A DNA stretch of 64,000 nucleotides from JACMQW01 sp964536965 (GTDB lineage: Bacteria; Bdellovibrionota; UBA1018), in NCBI GenBank assembly GCA_964536965.1, contig CAZIAL010000017.1, positions 1 through 64,000 of the forward strand, read 5' to 3'. Below, one piece after another: positions 50,747 through 59,360 of this stretch (its first letter is position 1; every line of letters starts with the position of its first letter). The notes under the pieces were generated by a model. The model saw only the letters and a list, made by a program, of their open reading frames with translations, was not told where the DNA came from and searched no databases. A program made the position numbers and the translations under genes.

Positions 50747-52240
50747 TCAGGTGGGTGTACGGTAGTTCGGTGCTTCCTGCGTAATCACGATGTCATGCGG
50801 ATGGCTCTCGGCCAGTCCGCTATTCGTGATGCGAAGAAACTTCGCCTTCTCCTGCAGATCCGCGATCGTCGCCGCGCCAACGTAGCCCATGCCGGCCTTC
50901 AGCCCACCCACCAGCTGGTGAATGTTCACGCCGAGCGAGCCGCGATAAGGGACACGTCCTTCGATGCCTTCGGGCACGAGTTTCTCGTTATTCGAGACCT
51001 CGGCCTGGAAGTAACGGTCGCGCGAGCCCTGGGCCTGCGCCATGGCGCCGATCGAACCCATCCCGCGGTAGGTCTTAAACGAGCGGCCCTGATAGTGGAC
51101 GACCTCGCCCGGCGACTCGTCGGTCCCGGCGAAGAGCGAACCGATCATGACGGCGTCCGCGCCGGCGGCCATGGCTTTCGTGATGTCGCCCGAGAGCTTA
51201 ATTCCGCCATCGGCGATGATCGAAATGCCGCGCTCGCGGCCGGCGCGGGCGCATTCGCCCACGGCCCAGAGCTGCGGCACGCCGATTCCAGCCACGACGC
51301 GAGTCGTACAGATCGAGCCCGGTCCGATACCGACCTTTACGGCATCCGCGCCCGCATCGATCAGTGCGATCGTGCCTTCGTAAGTCGCGACGTTTCCGCC
51401 GACGATCTCGACGCGATCGCCGAACTTCGTCTTCAGGTTCCGTACGCAGTCGAGCACGCCCTTCGAATGCCCGTGCGCGCTGTCCACGAAAAGAACATCG
51501 ACGCCCGCATCGACGAGCGCCTGCGCGCGTTCGACCGCTTCCGCGCCGACGCCGACCGCGGCGCCGACCACGAGGCGGCCGAAGCTGTCTTTGTTGGCGA
51601 GCGGGAAATCGCGCTGCTTTTTAATATCACGCGAAGTGATGAGCCCCTTCAGGCAGCCGTGCTTATCCACGACCGGAAGTTTCTCGCGGCGATGTTCCTT
51701 CAGGGCTTTTTTCGCGTCGTCGAGCGAAACGCCTTCGGGCAAAGTCACCAGGGGAAGTTTCGTCATCCGGCTTTCGACCGTGACCGAATAGTCGGATTCG
51801 AAATCGAGGTCGCGGTTCGTGAGCATTCCCACGAGCTTACGCCCCTGGGGAGTCGGTTCGGTCACGGGCAGTCCCGAGATCTTAAATCGACCCATGAGCG
51901 CGTTCGCTTCCGCGAGCGTCGCTCCCGGCTCGATCGTGATCGGATCCTGGATCATCCCCCACTCGGCCTTTTTCACTTTCGAAACTTCGAGGGCCTGATC
52001 GGCGATCGTCAGGTTTTTATGGATGACGCCGATACCGCCTTCCTGGGCCATGACCTTCGCGGTCTTTGCTTCGGTCACGGTATCCATCGCCGAGGAAATC
52101 AACGGGATCGAAAGCGTGATTTTCTTGGTCAGCTTCGTCTTCGTCTGCACGGCCGTGGGCAGAATCTCGGAATAACCCGGCACGAGCAGAACGTCGTCGA
52201 ACGTCAGCGCTTCTGGAGGACCGTCTTTGTAGAATTTCAT
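50747..52240 (-). CDS. guaB: IMP dehydrogenase
   Basis: A 497-residue enzyme that oxidises IMP to XMP, the step before GuaA. The TIM-barrel motifs are LTFDDVLLVPGYS, the catalytic loop GIGPGSICTTR and ADGGIKLSGDITKA; the flap is YRGMGSIGAM. Two CBS domains sit in the middle (TEPTPQGRKLVGMLTNRDLDFE, KHGCLKGLITSRDIKK). Length and all key residues are standard. Cytoplasmic. The 5' leader holds a tandem 22-bp repeat. Confidence 0.98.
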   Translation of the reverse strand: MKFYKDGPPEALTFDDVLLVPGYSEILPTAVQTKTKLTKKITLSIPLISSAMDTVTEAKTAKVMAQEGGIGVIHKNLTIADQALEVSKVKKAEWGMIQDPITIEPGATLAEANALMGRFKISGLPVTEPTPQGRKLVGMLTNRDLDFESDYSVTVESRMTKLPLVTLPEGVSLDDAKKALKEHRREKLPVVDKHGCLKGLITSRDIKKQRDFPLANKDSFGRLVVGAAVGVGAEAVERAQALVDAGVDVLFVDSAHGHSKGVLDCVRNLKTKFGDRVEIVGGNVATYEGTIALIDAGADAVKVGIGPGSICTTRVVAGIGVPQLWAVGECARAGRERGISIIADGGIKLSGDITKAMAAGADAVMIGSLFAGTDESPGEVVHYQGRSFKTYRGMGSIGAMAQAQGSRDRYFQAEVSNNEKLVPEGIEGRVPYRGSLGVNIHQLVGGLKAGMGYVGAATIADLQEKAKFLRITNSGLAESHPHDIVITQEAPNYRTPT

Positions 52241-52254
52241 GGTCAGTATTCCTG

Positions 52255-52298
52255 TCAGTATCTGTTGGATTCACGATCAGTATCTGTTGGATTCGCGA
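52255..52298. repeat. Tandem 22-bp repeat in guaB leader
   Basis: Two head-to-tail copies of a 22-bp unit beginning TCAGTATCTGTTGGATTC, differing at one base (CACGA versus CGCGA), with a partial third unit TCAGTATTCCTG upstream at 52243. It lies between guaB (starts 52240) and the gamma-carbonic anhydrase gene (ends 52324). Confidence 0.8.
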
Positions 52299-52323
52299 AT
52301 GGCGCAGAAGCCCTGCACCGCGG

Positions 52324-52911
52324 TTAAAGATCTTCGTCCTCGATTTCGGCCAGCTCCGAGAGCATCTGGATGTATTCGCGCGAATCGCCGACGTAGTTAT
52401 TGGCCGACTTCTGCAAGAGAGCGACTTCCTCGTCCGTCAGCGCACGCGCGACTTTCGCGGGCACGCCCATGATGAGCGAACGCGGAGGAAACGTTTTTCC
52501 TTCGGTGACGAGCGCCCCCGCGCCGACCACCGATTCATCCCCGATCACGGCCTTGTTCATCACGATCGCGCCCATGCCGATCAGGCAGCGATTGCCGATG
52601 GTGCAGCCGTGGAGCATCACCCGGTGGCCAACCGTCACCTCGTCGCCGACGACAAGCGGGCAGTCCCGACGATCGACGTGCAGCATCGAATGGTCTTGGA
52701 TATTCGTCCGCTTTCCAATTCTAATCGTATTCACGTCGCCGCGGACGACGCACTGGAACCAGATGCTCGATTCGGCGCCGATCGAAACTTCGCCGATGAC
52801 GTCGGCCGAAGGCGCGATGAAAACCGACGGATCGATCTGCGGCCAGGCGCCATGGTGCGGAAGAATGGTCGGGGATTTGATGTCTCGGCTGCGCTCGGAA
52901 TGGTAACTCAT
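52324..52911 (-). CDS. Gamma-class carbonic anhydrase family protein
   Basis: A 195-residue left-handed beta-helix protein of the gamma-carbonic anhydrase/CaiE family. Hexapeptide repeats run from SADVIGEVSIGAESSIW through RGDVNTIRIGKRTNIQDHSMLHV, GDEVTVGHRVMLHGCTIGNRCLIGMGAIVMNK, and GAGALVTEGKTFPP. The zinc-binding His triad is likely from DHSMLHV, VGHRVMLHG. It could be a carbonic anhydrase or another acyl/metal protein of this family. Its start overlaps by four bases (ATGA) the stop of miaB, so both are in one transcript. Confidence 0.85.
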   Translation of the reverse strand: MSYHSERSRDIKSPTILPHHGAWPQIDPSVFIAPSADVIGEVSIGAESSIWFQCVVRGDVNTIRIGKRTNIQDHSMLHVDRRDCPLVVGDEVTVGHRVMLHGCTIGNRCLIGMGAIVMNKAVIGDESVVGAGALVTEGKTFPPRSLIMGVPAKVARALTDEEVALLQKSANNYVGDSREYIQMLSELAEIEDEDL

Positions 52912-54563
52912 CCGACTTCCTCACTTTGGATCATAGGTTTCAGCTCGGCCAAATCGGTCGATAGACCCGCTACGGTTTTCCTCGCGGGGGTGGCTTCGGT
53001 CGCGGTCGCTTCCGCCGCCATCGAATCGTGCACGAGCTCGCCGCGCATCGAAAGCGGCGTCGCGCCCGTGATTTTCACCGCCAGGAACTGACCGACCAGG
53101 TTACGCCCCGACTCGTCGGCGAAATTCACGATACGATTGCATCCCGTACGGCCCATCCAGACGCGCCCCTTCGGACCCGTCTCGCTCTTGCTCCGGTCGA
53201 CCATCTTCTGGTTTTTTCCTTCGCCTTCGATGAGCACTTCCATCGTCGCGCCGACGAGCCGGGCATTTCGCTTCTCGCCGATGGCGAGCTGGTAAGCGAG
53301 GAGCCGGTTCAGCCGGTCGTTCTTCACGTCCGTCGGCACATCGTCGAGGAGCTTCGCCGCGCGAGTGCCCGGGCGCGGGCTGTAGGCGAACGCGAAGATC
53401 GTATCGTACTGGACGCGGTCGAGCAGGCGCAGCGTCTCCTGGAAATCTTCTTCGGTCTCGCCCGGAAATCCGACGATCAGATCGGTCGACAAGCCGATCT
53501 CCGGCCGGAGCTCGCGGACGCGCTCCATCTGCGCGAAGTAACCTTCGATGCGGTGATGGCGACCCATCTTGCCGAGGATGCGGTTCGAGCCGCTCTGCAC
53601 GGGGAGATGGAGCTGCGGGGCGAGTTTTCCGATACCCGTTCCGCCGTCGGCGAGAAGCGTCGGCGAATAACATTCGATCAGCTCGTCGGAGAAATCGAGC
53701 GGATGGCTGGAGGTGAAACGAATTCGGCGAAGCTTTGCCAGTCGCGGATCGGTTTCGATCGCGCGAAGAAGCTGCGGAAAATTCTCGTCGCCTTCGCGCG
53801 GCCCGACTTTCCCGATCTGGTTCCGAAGTTCGGTCGGCGCGCGTCCCTGCGAATTCGCGTTTCCCTTTCCGAACGAATTCACGTTCTGGCCGAGGAGCGT
53901 GATCTCGCGCACGCCGGTCGCCACGAGCCGTGCCATATCCGCGAGCACTTCGTCGATCGTGCGTGATTTTTCGCGGCCGCGGGTGAACGGAACGATGCAG
54001 TAGGTGCAAAACTTATCGCAGCCTTTCATGATGTTCACGAAAGCCTGCGCCTTCGCGCCGAATACTTTCGTTTCGGTCGAATAATTCTGGGTGCGATCGA
54101 AATCGGCGAAGACGACGTGCTTCTCGCCGTGTTCCACACGGTGGACGATCTCGGGCAGGCTATCGATCGTATCGGTGCCGAAGACAAAATCGAGGTAAGG
54201 AGCGCGCTTAAAGAGCTCCTTCTTCTCGAGCTGCCCGACGCAGCCGCCGATGCCGATCATCGGCTTGGCGATGCCCTTGGACCGAAGCTCGTGGTGGAAT
54301 TTTCCGAGCGTCGAGACGGCTTTATGGACGGCTTTCTCGCGTACCGTACAGCCGTTGATCAGGATCAGTCCGGCGTCTTCCACGGTTTCCGCCGGCGACA
54401 TGCCCTTCGCGGCGAGGAGCGAGGCCATTCGCTCGCTATCGGCCACGTTCATCTGGCAGCCGAAGGTTTTTATGAAGAACGTATTCTTTTTCGCGGGCGT
54501 CTGACTCGAGTCGAATGAACCCTGTGTAATGGCGTTCGACCCGGAGTTTTCCGGATTTTTCAT
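52908..54563 (-). CDS. miaB: tRNA-2-methylthio-N6-dimethylallyladenosine synthase
   Basis: A 551-residue radical-SAM methylthiotransferase acting on A37 of tRNAs. The N-terminal UPF0004 domain has TFGCQMNVADSER and NGCTVREKA; the radical-SAM cluster is CDKFCTYC (CxxxCxxC); a TRAM-like domain follows near MEVLIEGEGKN. A ~20-residue N-terminal extension precedes the core, and a ~35-residue low-complexity C-terminal tail (AAEATATEATPARKT) is unusual. The order of domains and the cluster are standard for MiaB. It lies upstream of the gamma-carbonic anhydrase gene. Confidence 0.95.
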   Translation of the reverse strand: MKNPENSGSNAITQGSFDSSQTPAKKNTFFIKTFGCQMNVADSERMASLLAAKGMSPAETVEDAGLILINGCTVREKAVHKAVSTLGKFHHELRSKGIAKPMIGIGGCVGQLEKKELFKRAPYLDFVFGTDTIDSLPEIVHRVEHGEKHVVFADFDRTQNYSTETKVFGAKAQAFVNIMKGCDKFCTYCIVPFTRGREKSRTIDEVLADMARLVATGVREITLLGQNVNSFGKGNANSQGRAPTELRNQIGKVGPREGDENFPQLLRAIETDPRLAKLRRIRFTSSHPLDFSDELIECYSPTLLADGGTGIGKLAPQLHLPVQSGSNRILGKMGRHHRIEGYFAQMERVRELRPEIGLSTDLIVGFPGETEEDFQETLRLLDRVQYDTIFAFAYSPRPGTRAAKLLDDVPTDVKNDRLNRLLAYQLAIGEKRNARLVGATMEVLIEGEGKNQKMVDRSKSETGPKGRVWMGRTGCNRIVNFADESGRNLVGQFLAVKITGATPLSMRGELVHDSMAAEATATEATPARKTVAGLSTDLAELKPMIQSEEVG

Positions 54564-54794
54564 GTCGAAGATCTAGCACTTCTCGCAGTGCGTTGGCGAC
54601 CGAAAAGCCGGACCGACCCCGAAAAGCCGGATGGACCGCTACCTGCCGAAGGAACCGCGAGGGCCGGGGGGCGCGCGGAAAAATCCGCACCCCAAGCTTG
54701 AAACAGGTCCTTTCTTGCGGGGGAGACGTTTTGCCCCGGTCCTGCCGGCACATCTTCTGCTCTCTAAGTCCGCGGAATCCCACTGGAGGCCCCC

Positions 54795-55856
54795 ATTTCG
54801 ACCACAACCGCCCACCCCTACCGCGCTTTCTCGCTCTTTGCCGTCTGCTCGATGATCCTCTTCGCGCCGTTTTCGGCCCTGGCCGGGGAGTTCCCCCAGA
54901 CGGCTGCCCAGACCCGCGCGCTTTACCAGAAGTTCGCGGCCCATTACGAGGCGAACCCGGTCTGGTCGAACGCAGAGGTCAACCGCCGGAGGGACGGGGT
55001 TCGCTCCGACTACATCGACGAACACGATTCGATGGTCGAGCATGCGGATCCGGTTCCGGCCGATCTGGTCGCCGCGATTCCCGATGCGCAATGGATGTCC
55101 TACCCTCTCTTCGAACGCGCCATTCGCGGGATGCGCTCGATTCTTCGGAACTTTCCGGACGCCGGAATTCGCCGAAATCTCCTCACCATCGTCGACTTCG
55201 ATCAGAAGACGGAAGGACGCCGCTTTTTCGTCCTGGACCTCGAGTCGGGGCGGGTGCTTTTCCAGACCTGGGCCCAGCACGGAGCGAACTCCGACCAAGA
55301 CCGCGATCGCCGGCCGGAAAGTTTTTCGAACATCGACAGCTCCTACCAAAGCTCGGTTGGCTTCCTGCTGACCGCGCGGTCCACCTATGTGGGAAGCTTC
55401 GGTTATTCGCTTCGCATGCACGGGATCGACGGCGACCTGAACTCGCTCGTGCATTCGCGAGCGATCGTCTTGCATCCCTGGCCGACGCTCCATCCGCGCG
55501 GAGTCGCGACGCTGGACGCCTACAACACCAGTCTCGGCTGCATCTCTCTTCCCTGGTACGAGTCGGGAAAATTCTACGGACTTCGCGACCGACCGCTCAG
55601 CCGCCTGATCATGGATACGATTAAGAATCGCAGCGTGATTTTCGTCGCCTCCTCGGCGGTCGATCTCGAACGGAAGTCGCTCTACCTTTCGACGACTTCG
55701 CGACTGGGTTCGGCGAAGAGGGCGGAGATCCTCCGCCAGCTCGCGCGCGAGCATTCCCTGCATCCGGCCGGGAACGAGAATCAGAAGTTACCCGTGGAAT
55801 ATCGGACCTGGACCGCTCCCGAGAGACGGTCCGACTCGCGAGCGCGCGACCGTTAG
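54795..55856 (+). CDS. Exported murein L,D-transpeptidase (YkuD_2 type), copy 1
   Basis: A ~353-residue protein. The best start is ATT at 54795: GGAGG (54785-54789) lies 5 bases before it and the first residues give a full signal peptide (cleavage near ALAG). The ATG at 54852 would leave no basic n-region. The domain is of the L,D-transpeptidase catalytic (YkuD_2) type: DLESGRVLFQTWAQHG, SNIDSSYQSSVGFL, GSFGYSLRMHGIDGDLN, RAIVLHPWP and TSLGCISLP with Cys at residue 249 and His in RAIVLHPW. The upstream 54564-54794 stretch is GC-rich and holds no gene that I can see. The next gene is a paralogue. Confidence 0.85.
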   Translation: MSTTTAHPYRAFSLFAVCSMILFAPFSALAGEFPQTAAQTRALYQKFAAHYEANPVWSNAEVNRRRDGVRSDYIDEHDSMVEHADPVPADLVAAIPDAQWMSYPLFERAIRGMRSILRNFPDAGIRRNLLTIVDFDQKTEGRRFFVLDLESGRVLFQTWAQHGANSDQDRDRRPESFSNIDSSYQSSVGFLLTARSTYVGSFGYSLRMHGIDGDLNSLVHSRAIVLHPWPTLHPRGVATLDAYNTSLGCISLPWYESGKFYGLRDRPLSRLIMDTIKNRSVIFVASSAVDLERKSLYLSTTSRLGSAKRAEILRQLAREHSLHPAGNENQKLPVEYRTWTAPERRSDSRARDR

Positions 55857-56123
55857 AGCCCGCCTTCGCGTCGGGTCGATTGCGCAGCCGCCGGATTCGT
55901 CCGTCCCGATTTCTTGCACCCGGACTGCATAATAATGCGTCGCGTTTCGCCCTGATTTCCTTGGGCAACCGCTCCTGGAGCCGATTTTCGCGCCAGCAGG
56001 TGAAAATGCCGGCGGTCAGTTTGGTCCTCGCGGCCCTCACCCGGCAGAATATAAAGAGGATTTCATCTCGCATGGATCCGATCCCGCCGCATGGATGCAG
56101 CGGAGCGCGACGAAAGGGAATTT

Positions 56124-57170
56124 ATGCAGAGCCAGAACAGCCTCGGTGGTGCTCAACTCCGTTCTCTCACGAATCTCCTGCTCGGAGGCTTGATCGCCGC
56201 GGCGGCCTCCCCTTCCGCCCATGCGTGGTCGCTTCCCCGAAACGACGAGGAAACGAAAATCCTCCACCAGAAGCTCGCGAACGACTTCGCGGCCAATCCC
56301 TACTTTAAGAACGCCGAAATGAATCGCCTGCGCGACGGCCGCACGTCCCAGTACCTCGACTCCGCCGACCGGATGACGGAGCAGGCGGATCCCCTGCCGC
56401 GCGAAGTTCTCGCGGTATTACCCGAAGGGCGATGGGTTTCGCTCCAACTCTTCTCGCAAGCCGTGCGGGGCATGCGCCAGATTCTCGCGAATTTTCCGAA
56501 CGCAGGCATCAAACGGAATCTCCTGACGATCGTCGATTTCAACCTGAAGACCGAGTCCCGGAGATTTCTCGTCGTGGATCTCGAGCTTGAACGAGTCCTT
56601 TTCCAGACTTGGGTCCATCATGGCCGTCGCTCCGACGAAGACATGGATCGCCTCGCCGAGCGTTTCGGAAACGTGAACGATTCGAACCGCAGCTCGACGG
56701 GCTTTCTCCTGACTTCGCAGGATCCGTACATGGGCCAGTGGGGCTATTCGCTCCGCATGCACGGAATCGACGGGAGCCTGAATTCGAACGTCCACCGCCG
56801 CGCGATCGTCATCCACCCGTGGCCGACGATCCATCCACGCCAGCTGGCGACGCTCGACCCTTCGAGCACGAGCCTCGGCTGCCTCTCGTTGCCGTGGTAC
56901 GAGTCCGGAAAGTTCTACGGCATGGAAGACCAGCCGCTCAGCAAGCTCATCATCGATACGATTAAAGGCCGTAGCGTGATCTTCGTTTCGTCATCGAAAG
57001 TCGCGCTCGAAGACCGGTCGCTCTACCTGAAGACGACTTCCCTGCTTCCCGTAAGCGAGCGAAACGCGATTCTCGCGCGCGTAAACCAGGAAGACAAATC
57101 CAGCCCGACCGGGACCGAGATCCAGACTTTGCCTGAAAGCGCGCAGTCTTGGCTGAATAACCGCCGCTAG
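56124..57170 (+). CDS. Exported murein L,D-transpeptidase (YkuD_2 type), copy 2
   Basis: A 348-residue protein; the start at 56124 is supported by AAAGGGAA upstream and by the signal peptide (cleavage near AHAW). It is a paralogue of copy 1 over almost its whole length: RNLLTIVDFNLKTESRRF, GYSLRMHGIDGSLNS, RRAIVIHPWP and SLGCLSLPWYESGKFYG with catalytic Cys at residue 253. Both copies probably act on peptidoglycan in the periplasm and may differ in substrate or timing. The 266-bp gap from copy 1 has no gene. Confidence 0.87.
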   Translation: MQSQNSLGGAQLRSLTNLLLGGLIAAAASPSAHAWSLPRNDEETKILHQKLANDFAANPYFKNAEMNRLRDGRTSQYLDSADRMTEQADPLPREVLAVLPEGRWVSLQLFSQAVRGMRQILANFPNAGIKRNLLTIVDFNLKTESRRFLVVDLELERVLFQTWVHHGRRSDEDMDRLAERFGNVNDSNRSSTGFLLTSQDPYMGQWGYSLRMHGIDGSLNSNVHRRAIVIHPWPTIHPRQLATLDPSSTSLGCLSLPWYESGKFYGMEDQPLSKLIIDTIKGRSVIFVSSSKVALEDRSLYLKTTSLLPVSERNAILARVNQEDKSSPTGTEIQTLPESAQSWLNNRR

Positions 57171-57193
57171 GCATTTCGCGGATTTTTCCGGCG

Positions 57194-57769
57194 CTAGCCG
57201 CTACGCGGATTTTTCCGCGGCTCGTTCTTCTGCGAACGGTACTGGCAGGACGCGTAGACGACGTGGCGATGTCCCGTGACGGCGAAGCCGAGTTTCTGGG
57301 CGGTCGCTTCCTGGCGTTTTTCGATCGCATCGTCGTGGAATTCGAAGATCTTCTGGCAGTCGAGACAGACGATGTGGTCGTGATGCTCGGCATCCGCGAG
57401 TTCGTACAGGATCTGCCCGCCGGGCGCGGTCGGCCCTTCCTGGATGACTCCGCTTTCGACGAGGACCGGAAGATTCCGGTAAAGCGTCGCCTTGCCGACG
57501 CGCGGGAAACGTTTCTGCAGATGGGTCAGCAAATCGTGCGGTCGAAAATGGCGGGCCTCGAAAACGATCGTCTCGAGAATCTTTCCGCGCGCATCGCTGC
57601 GGTTCAGCTTCTTCTCCGCCACATAACGATCAAGCTTCGCCATCATCTGCGCGAGCTGTTCGCGCAGATCCGTGACGTTCCGCGGACCTTCGTCCGAAGG
57701 CATCGGGCGTCCGCACGGCAAGACGCGGCATGCGGGACTGGGCGAGGCTTTCGGGGTCCGGAGGCTCAT
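57194..57769 (-). CDS. Fur-family metal-responsive repressor
   Basis: A 191-residue protein of the Fur family. The winged helix includes FPRVGKATLYRNLPVLVESGVIQE. The metal-binding C-terminal part has HHDHIVCLDCQKIFEFHDD and GHRHVVYASC. One CxxC pair is seen and the second typical pair is absent (a single Cys at YASC). The start at 57769 is not well supported; MPSDEGP at 57703 is another choice. It is divergent from the S4 gene, with two palindromes between, so it probably regulates itself and S4. Zinc (Zur), iron (Fur) or peroxide (PerR) cannot be told apart here. Confidence 0.87.
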   Translation of the reverse strand: MSLRTPKASPSPACRVLPCGRPMPSDEGPRNVTDLREQLAQMMAKLDRYVAEKKLNRSDARGKILETIVFEARHFRPHDLLTHLQKRFPRVGKATLYRNLPVLVESGVIQEGPTAPGGQILYELADAEHHDHIVCLDCQKIFEFHDDAIEKRQEATAQKLGFAVTGHRHVVYASCQYRSQKNEPRKNPRSG

Positions 57770-57831
57770 AGGCAGGGGTTATCCTTCGATTCTGGGAAAA
57801 AATCACGCTTTACAGCAGACTCTAAAAATGG

Positions 57832-57872
57832 GACTGAGTCTCAGTCTATCCTAAAACTGAGACTTTGTCTCA
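57832..57872. promoter_or_regulatory. Two palindromic operators between fur-family gene and rpsD
   Basis: Site 1 is GACTGAG-T-CTCAGTC (57832-57846), a 7-1-7 inverted repeat. Site 2 is TGAGAC-TTT-GTCTCA (57858-57872), a 6-3-6 repeat. Both share the TGAG..CTCA core and differ from the AT-rich classical Fur box. Position between divergent starts suggests binding by the Fur-family protein. Possible -10 TATCCT (57847-57852) lies between them. Confidence 0.6.
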
Positions 57873-57909
57873 CCATGAACTCGTTTTTACGCACGGGAGA
57901 GCCTTCGTC

Positions 57910-58536
57910 ATGTCGAAACTGGGTAAGAAACGCACCGCCTTTAAAATCCAACGTTCTCTGCTCTGCGAACTTCCCGGCCTCGGAAAACCGGGTGCCCTCG
58001 AGCGCCGCGCCTATCCGCCCGGGCAGCACGGCCAACTCCGTAGGAAGTTTTCCGAGTACGGTCTGCGACTCCGTGAGAAGCAGAAAATCATGTTCCACTA
58101 CGGACTCCGCGAAGAACAGCTCCGGCGCTTCGTCACCCGCGCGAAGTATGGAAAGCACGCGGACTGGATGTCCTCGCTCGTGGGGGCGCTCGAAACGCGG
58201 ATTGATAATATCGTATTTCGACTCGGCTTCGCGCCGAGCATCGCGTCCGCGCGCCAGCTCGTTCGCCACGGGAAAGTGCTCGTGAACGGAAAGCGTCTCG
58301 ATATCGGGTCGGCGCAGATCCTTCCGGGCGATCTGGTTTCGCTGACCGCGGACGCCTACCTGGGCACCGTCTACCAGACGTCGATCGCGCAGCCGCGACT
58401 CCAGCTCGCCGACTGGCTGGAGCATGTGAAAGAGGGAGAAGTCGTGAAGGGCCGGCTTAAACTCGTCCCCGGCACGGAAGCCGTTCCATTTCCTTTCGAG
58501 AGCCGACTCGTCGTCGAGCATTACACGGGAGTTTAA
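57910..58536 (+). CDS. rpsD: Stand-alone ribosomal protein S4, zinc-free type
   Basis: A 208-residue S4 protein, ATG at 57910 preceded by GGAGAG. The core is intact: ALERRAYPPGQHG, KQKIMFHYGLREEQLRR, and the S4 RNA-binding domain ETRIDNIVFRLGFAPSIASARQLVRHGKVLVNG. The extreme N-terminus is unusual (MSKLGKKRTAFKIQRSLLCEL) and lacks the CxxC pair that binds zinc in many S4 proteins (only C19 is present). It stands outside the usual rpsM-rpsK-rpsD-rpoA operon and next to a Fur-family gene, so it is likely a second, zinc-independent S4. It could also be the only S4 gene; the genome would tell. Confidence 0.92.
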   Translation: MSKLGKKRTAFKIQRSLLCELPGLGKPGALERRAYPPGQHGQLRRKFSEYGLRLREKQKIMFHYGLREEQLRRFVTRAKYGKHADWMSSLVGALETRIDNIVFRLGFAPSIASARQLVRHGKVLVNGKRLDIGSAQILPGDLVSLTADAYLGTVYQTSIAQPRLQLADWLEHVKEGEVVKGRLKLVPGTEAVPFPFESRLVVEHYTGV

Positions 58537-58537
58537 A

Positions 58538-58840
58538 GTGAACGATCCGAAAGACCGGCTCATGCACGGAGAAAACATCGAGTTCGCGATGGATCCGCAC
58601 GGCGGTGTCCGACTGAACTTCGAACATGAAAATCTCCAGCTGACGCTCGATGCGGCCTACGAGCTCCAGTATCGGCTCGCCGAATTCCTCTCCTCGGTCG
58701 AACTCGGCGAATTCGATCACCTGGAAAGAATCGATCCTTCCGCCGACGAAACAGGCCTGCTCTGCGAAGCCCACGCGGAGACGTGCCGACCCTCGCTCGA
58801 TGGACTCGCCGGATTCTGGCGGCCGCGGAGACTGCACTGA
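58538..58840 (+). CDS. Small hypothetical protein downstream of S4
   Basis: A 100-residue protein starting at GTG one base after the S4 stop. It has the strand pattern of a small alpha/beta protein (VRLNFEHENLQLTLDAAYELQYRLAEFL) and a C-terminal part with Cys at LLCEA and ETC. No membrane segment or signal peptide is present. The close spacing suggests cotranscription with S4 and perhaps control by the same operators. The family is not recognised. Confidence 0.5.
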   Translation: MNDPKDRLMHGENIEFAMDPHGGVRLNFEHENLQLTLDAAYELQYRLAEFLSSVELGEFDHLERIDPSADETGLLCEAHAETCRPSLDGLAGFWRPRRLH

Positions 58841-59000
58841 TTCTGCCGGGTAAGGTTTTGGTGGTTTGAAGGCGCGCGCGATCGAAATGTTTCCACTCGG
58901 CCACGCCGACTCCGGAATCTTTCGCCCGGGCGAAGGACTCCCGATCTGAACGGGAGCTTCGGTGGCGGCGCCTTCGAAAACTAGAAACGCTGCGGACGCC

Positions 59001-59360
59001 TCAAGCCAGATCGGCGAGCGCTTCCAGATCGTCGATCTGATAACGAAGCAGCCAGCCCTCTTCGAGCGGGTCTTCGGCCACGGTCGCCGGATCGGAGGCG
59101 ATGGGATTCACGGAAAGAACCACGCCCTTCGACGGGAGGATCAGCTCGATGGTGCCGTTACTTCCATCCACGGTCGCGATCTCGTCCCCTGCATCGAAGT
59201 GATCGCCTTCCTCCGGAAGCGCGATGCCATCGAGCTCTCCGAGTTTATCGATCGCCAGACTCGTCAGCCCGATCGTCAGGATATTTCCCCGGCGGGAAAA
59301 CCACAGACGCCCATCTTCGAATTCGCCTTCTTTAGGGACCGCAGTTTTCAGTTCGCTCAT
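59001..59360 (-). CDS. GcvH-like protein without lipoyl lysine
   Basis: A 119-residue cytoplasmic protein starting at ATG 59360 with GAAGGG upstream. It has the glycine cleavage H-protein fold: RRGNILTIGLTSLAIDKLGEL, GDHFDAGDEIATV, LPSKGVVLSVN and AEDPLEEGWLLRYQI. In true H proteins the lipoyl Lys sits in ESVKA; the aligned positions here read DGSNG with Asn 68, so it cannot carry lipoate at that site. GcvH-like proteins of this type are known but poorly understood. It may act in lipoate relay or have another role. Its flanks are unrelated genes. Confidence 0.75.
   Translation of the reverse strand: MSELKTAVPKEGEFEDGRLWFSRRGNILTIGLTSLAIDKLGELDGIALPEEGDHFDAGDEIATVDGSNGTIELILPSKGVVLSVNPIASDPATVAEDPLEEGWLLRYQIDDLEALADLA

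Noticed and set aside
50795..52327. A 510-residue plus-strand ORF over guaB
   Set aside because: Antisense shadow of guaB, with His/Arg/Asp-rich composition typical of such shadows.
55914..55935. TTGCAC and TAATAA as a promoter for the second L,D-transpeptidase gene
   Set aside because: The spacing is only about 10 bases, too short for a sigma70 promoter.
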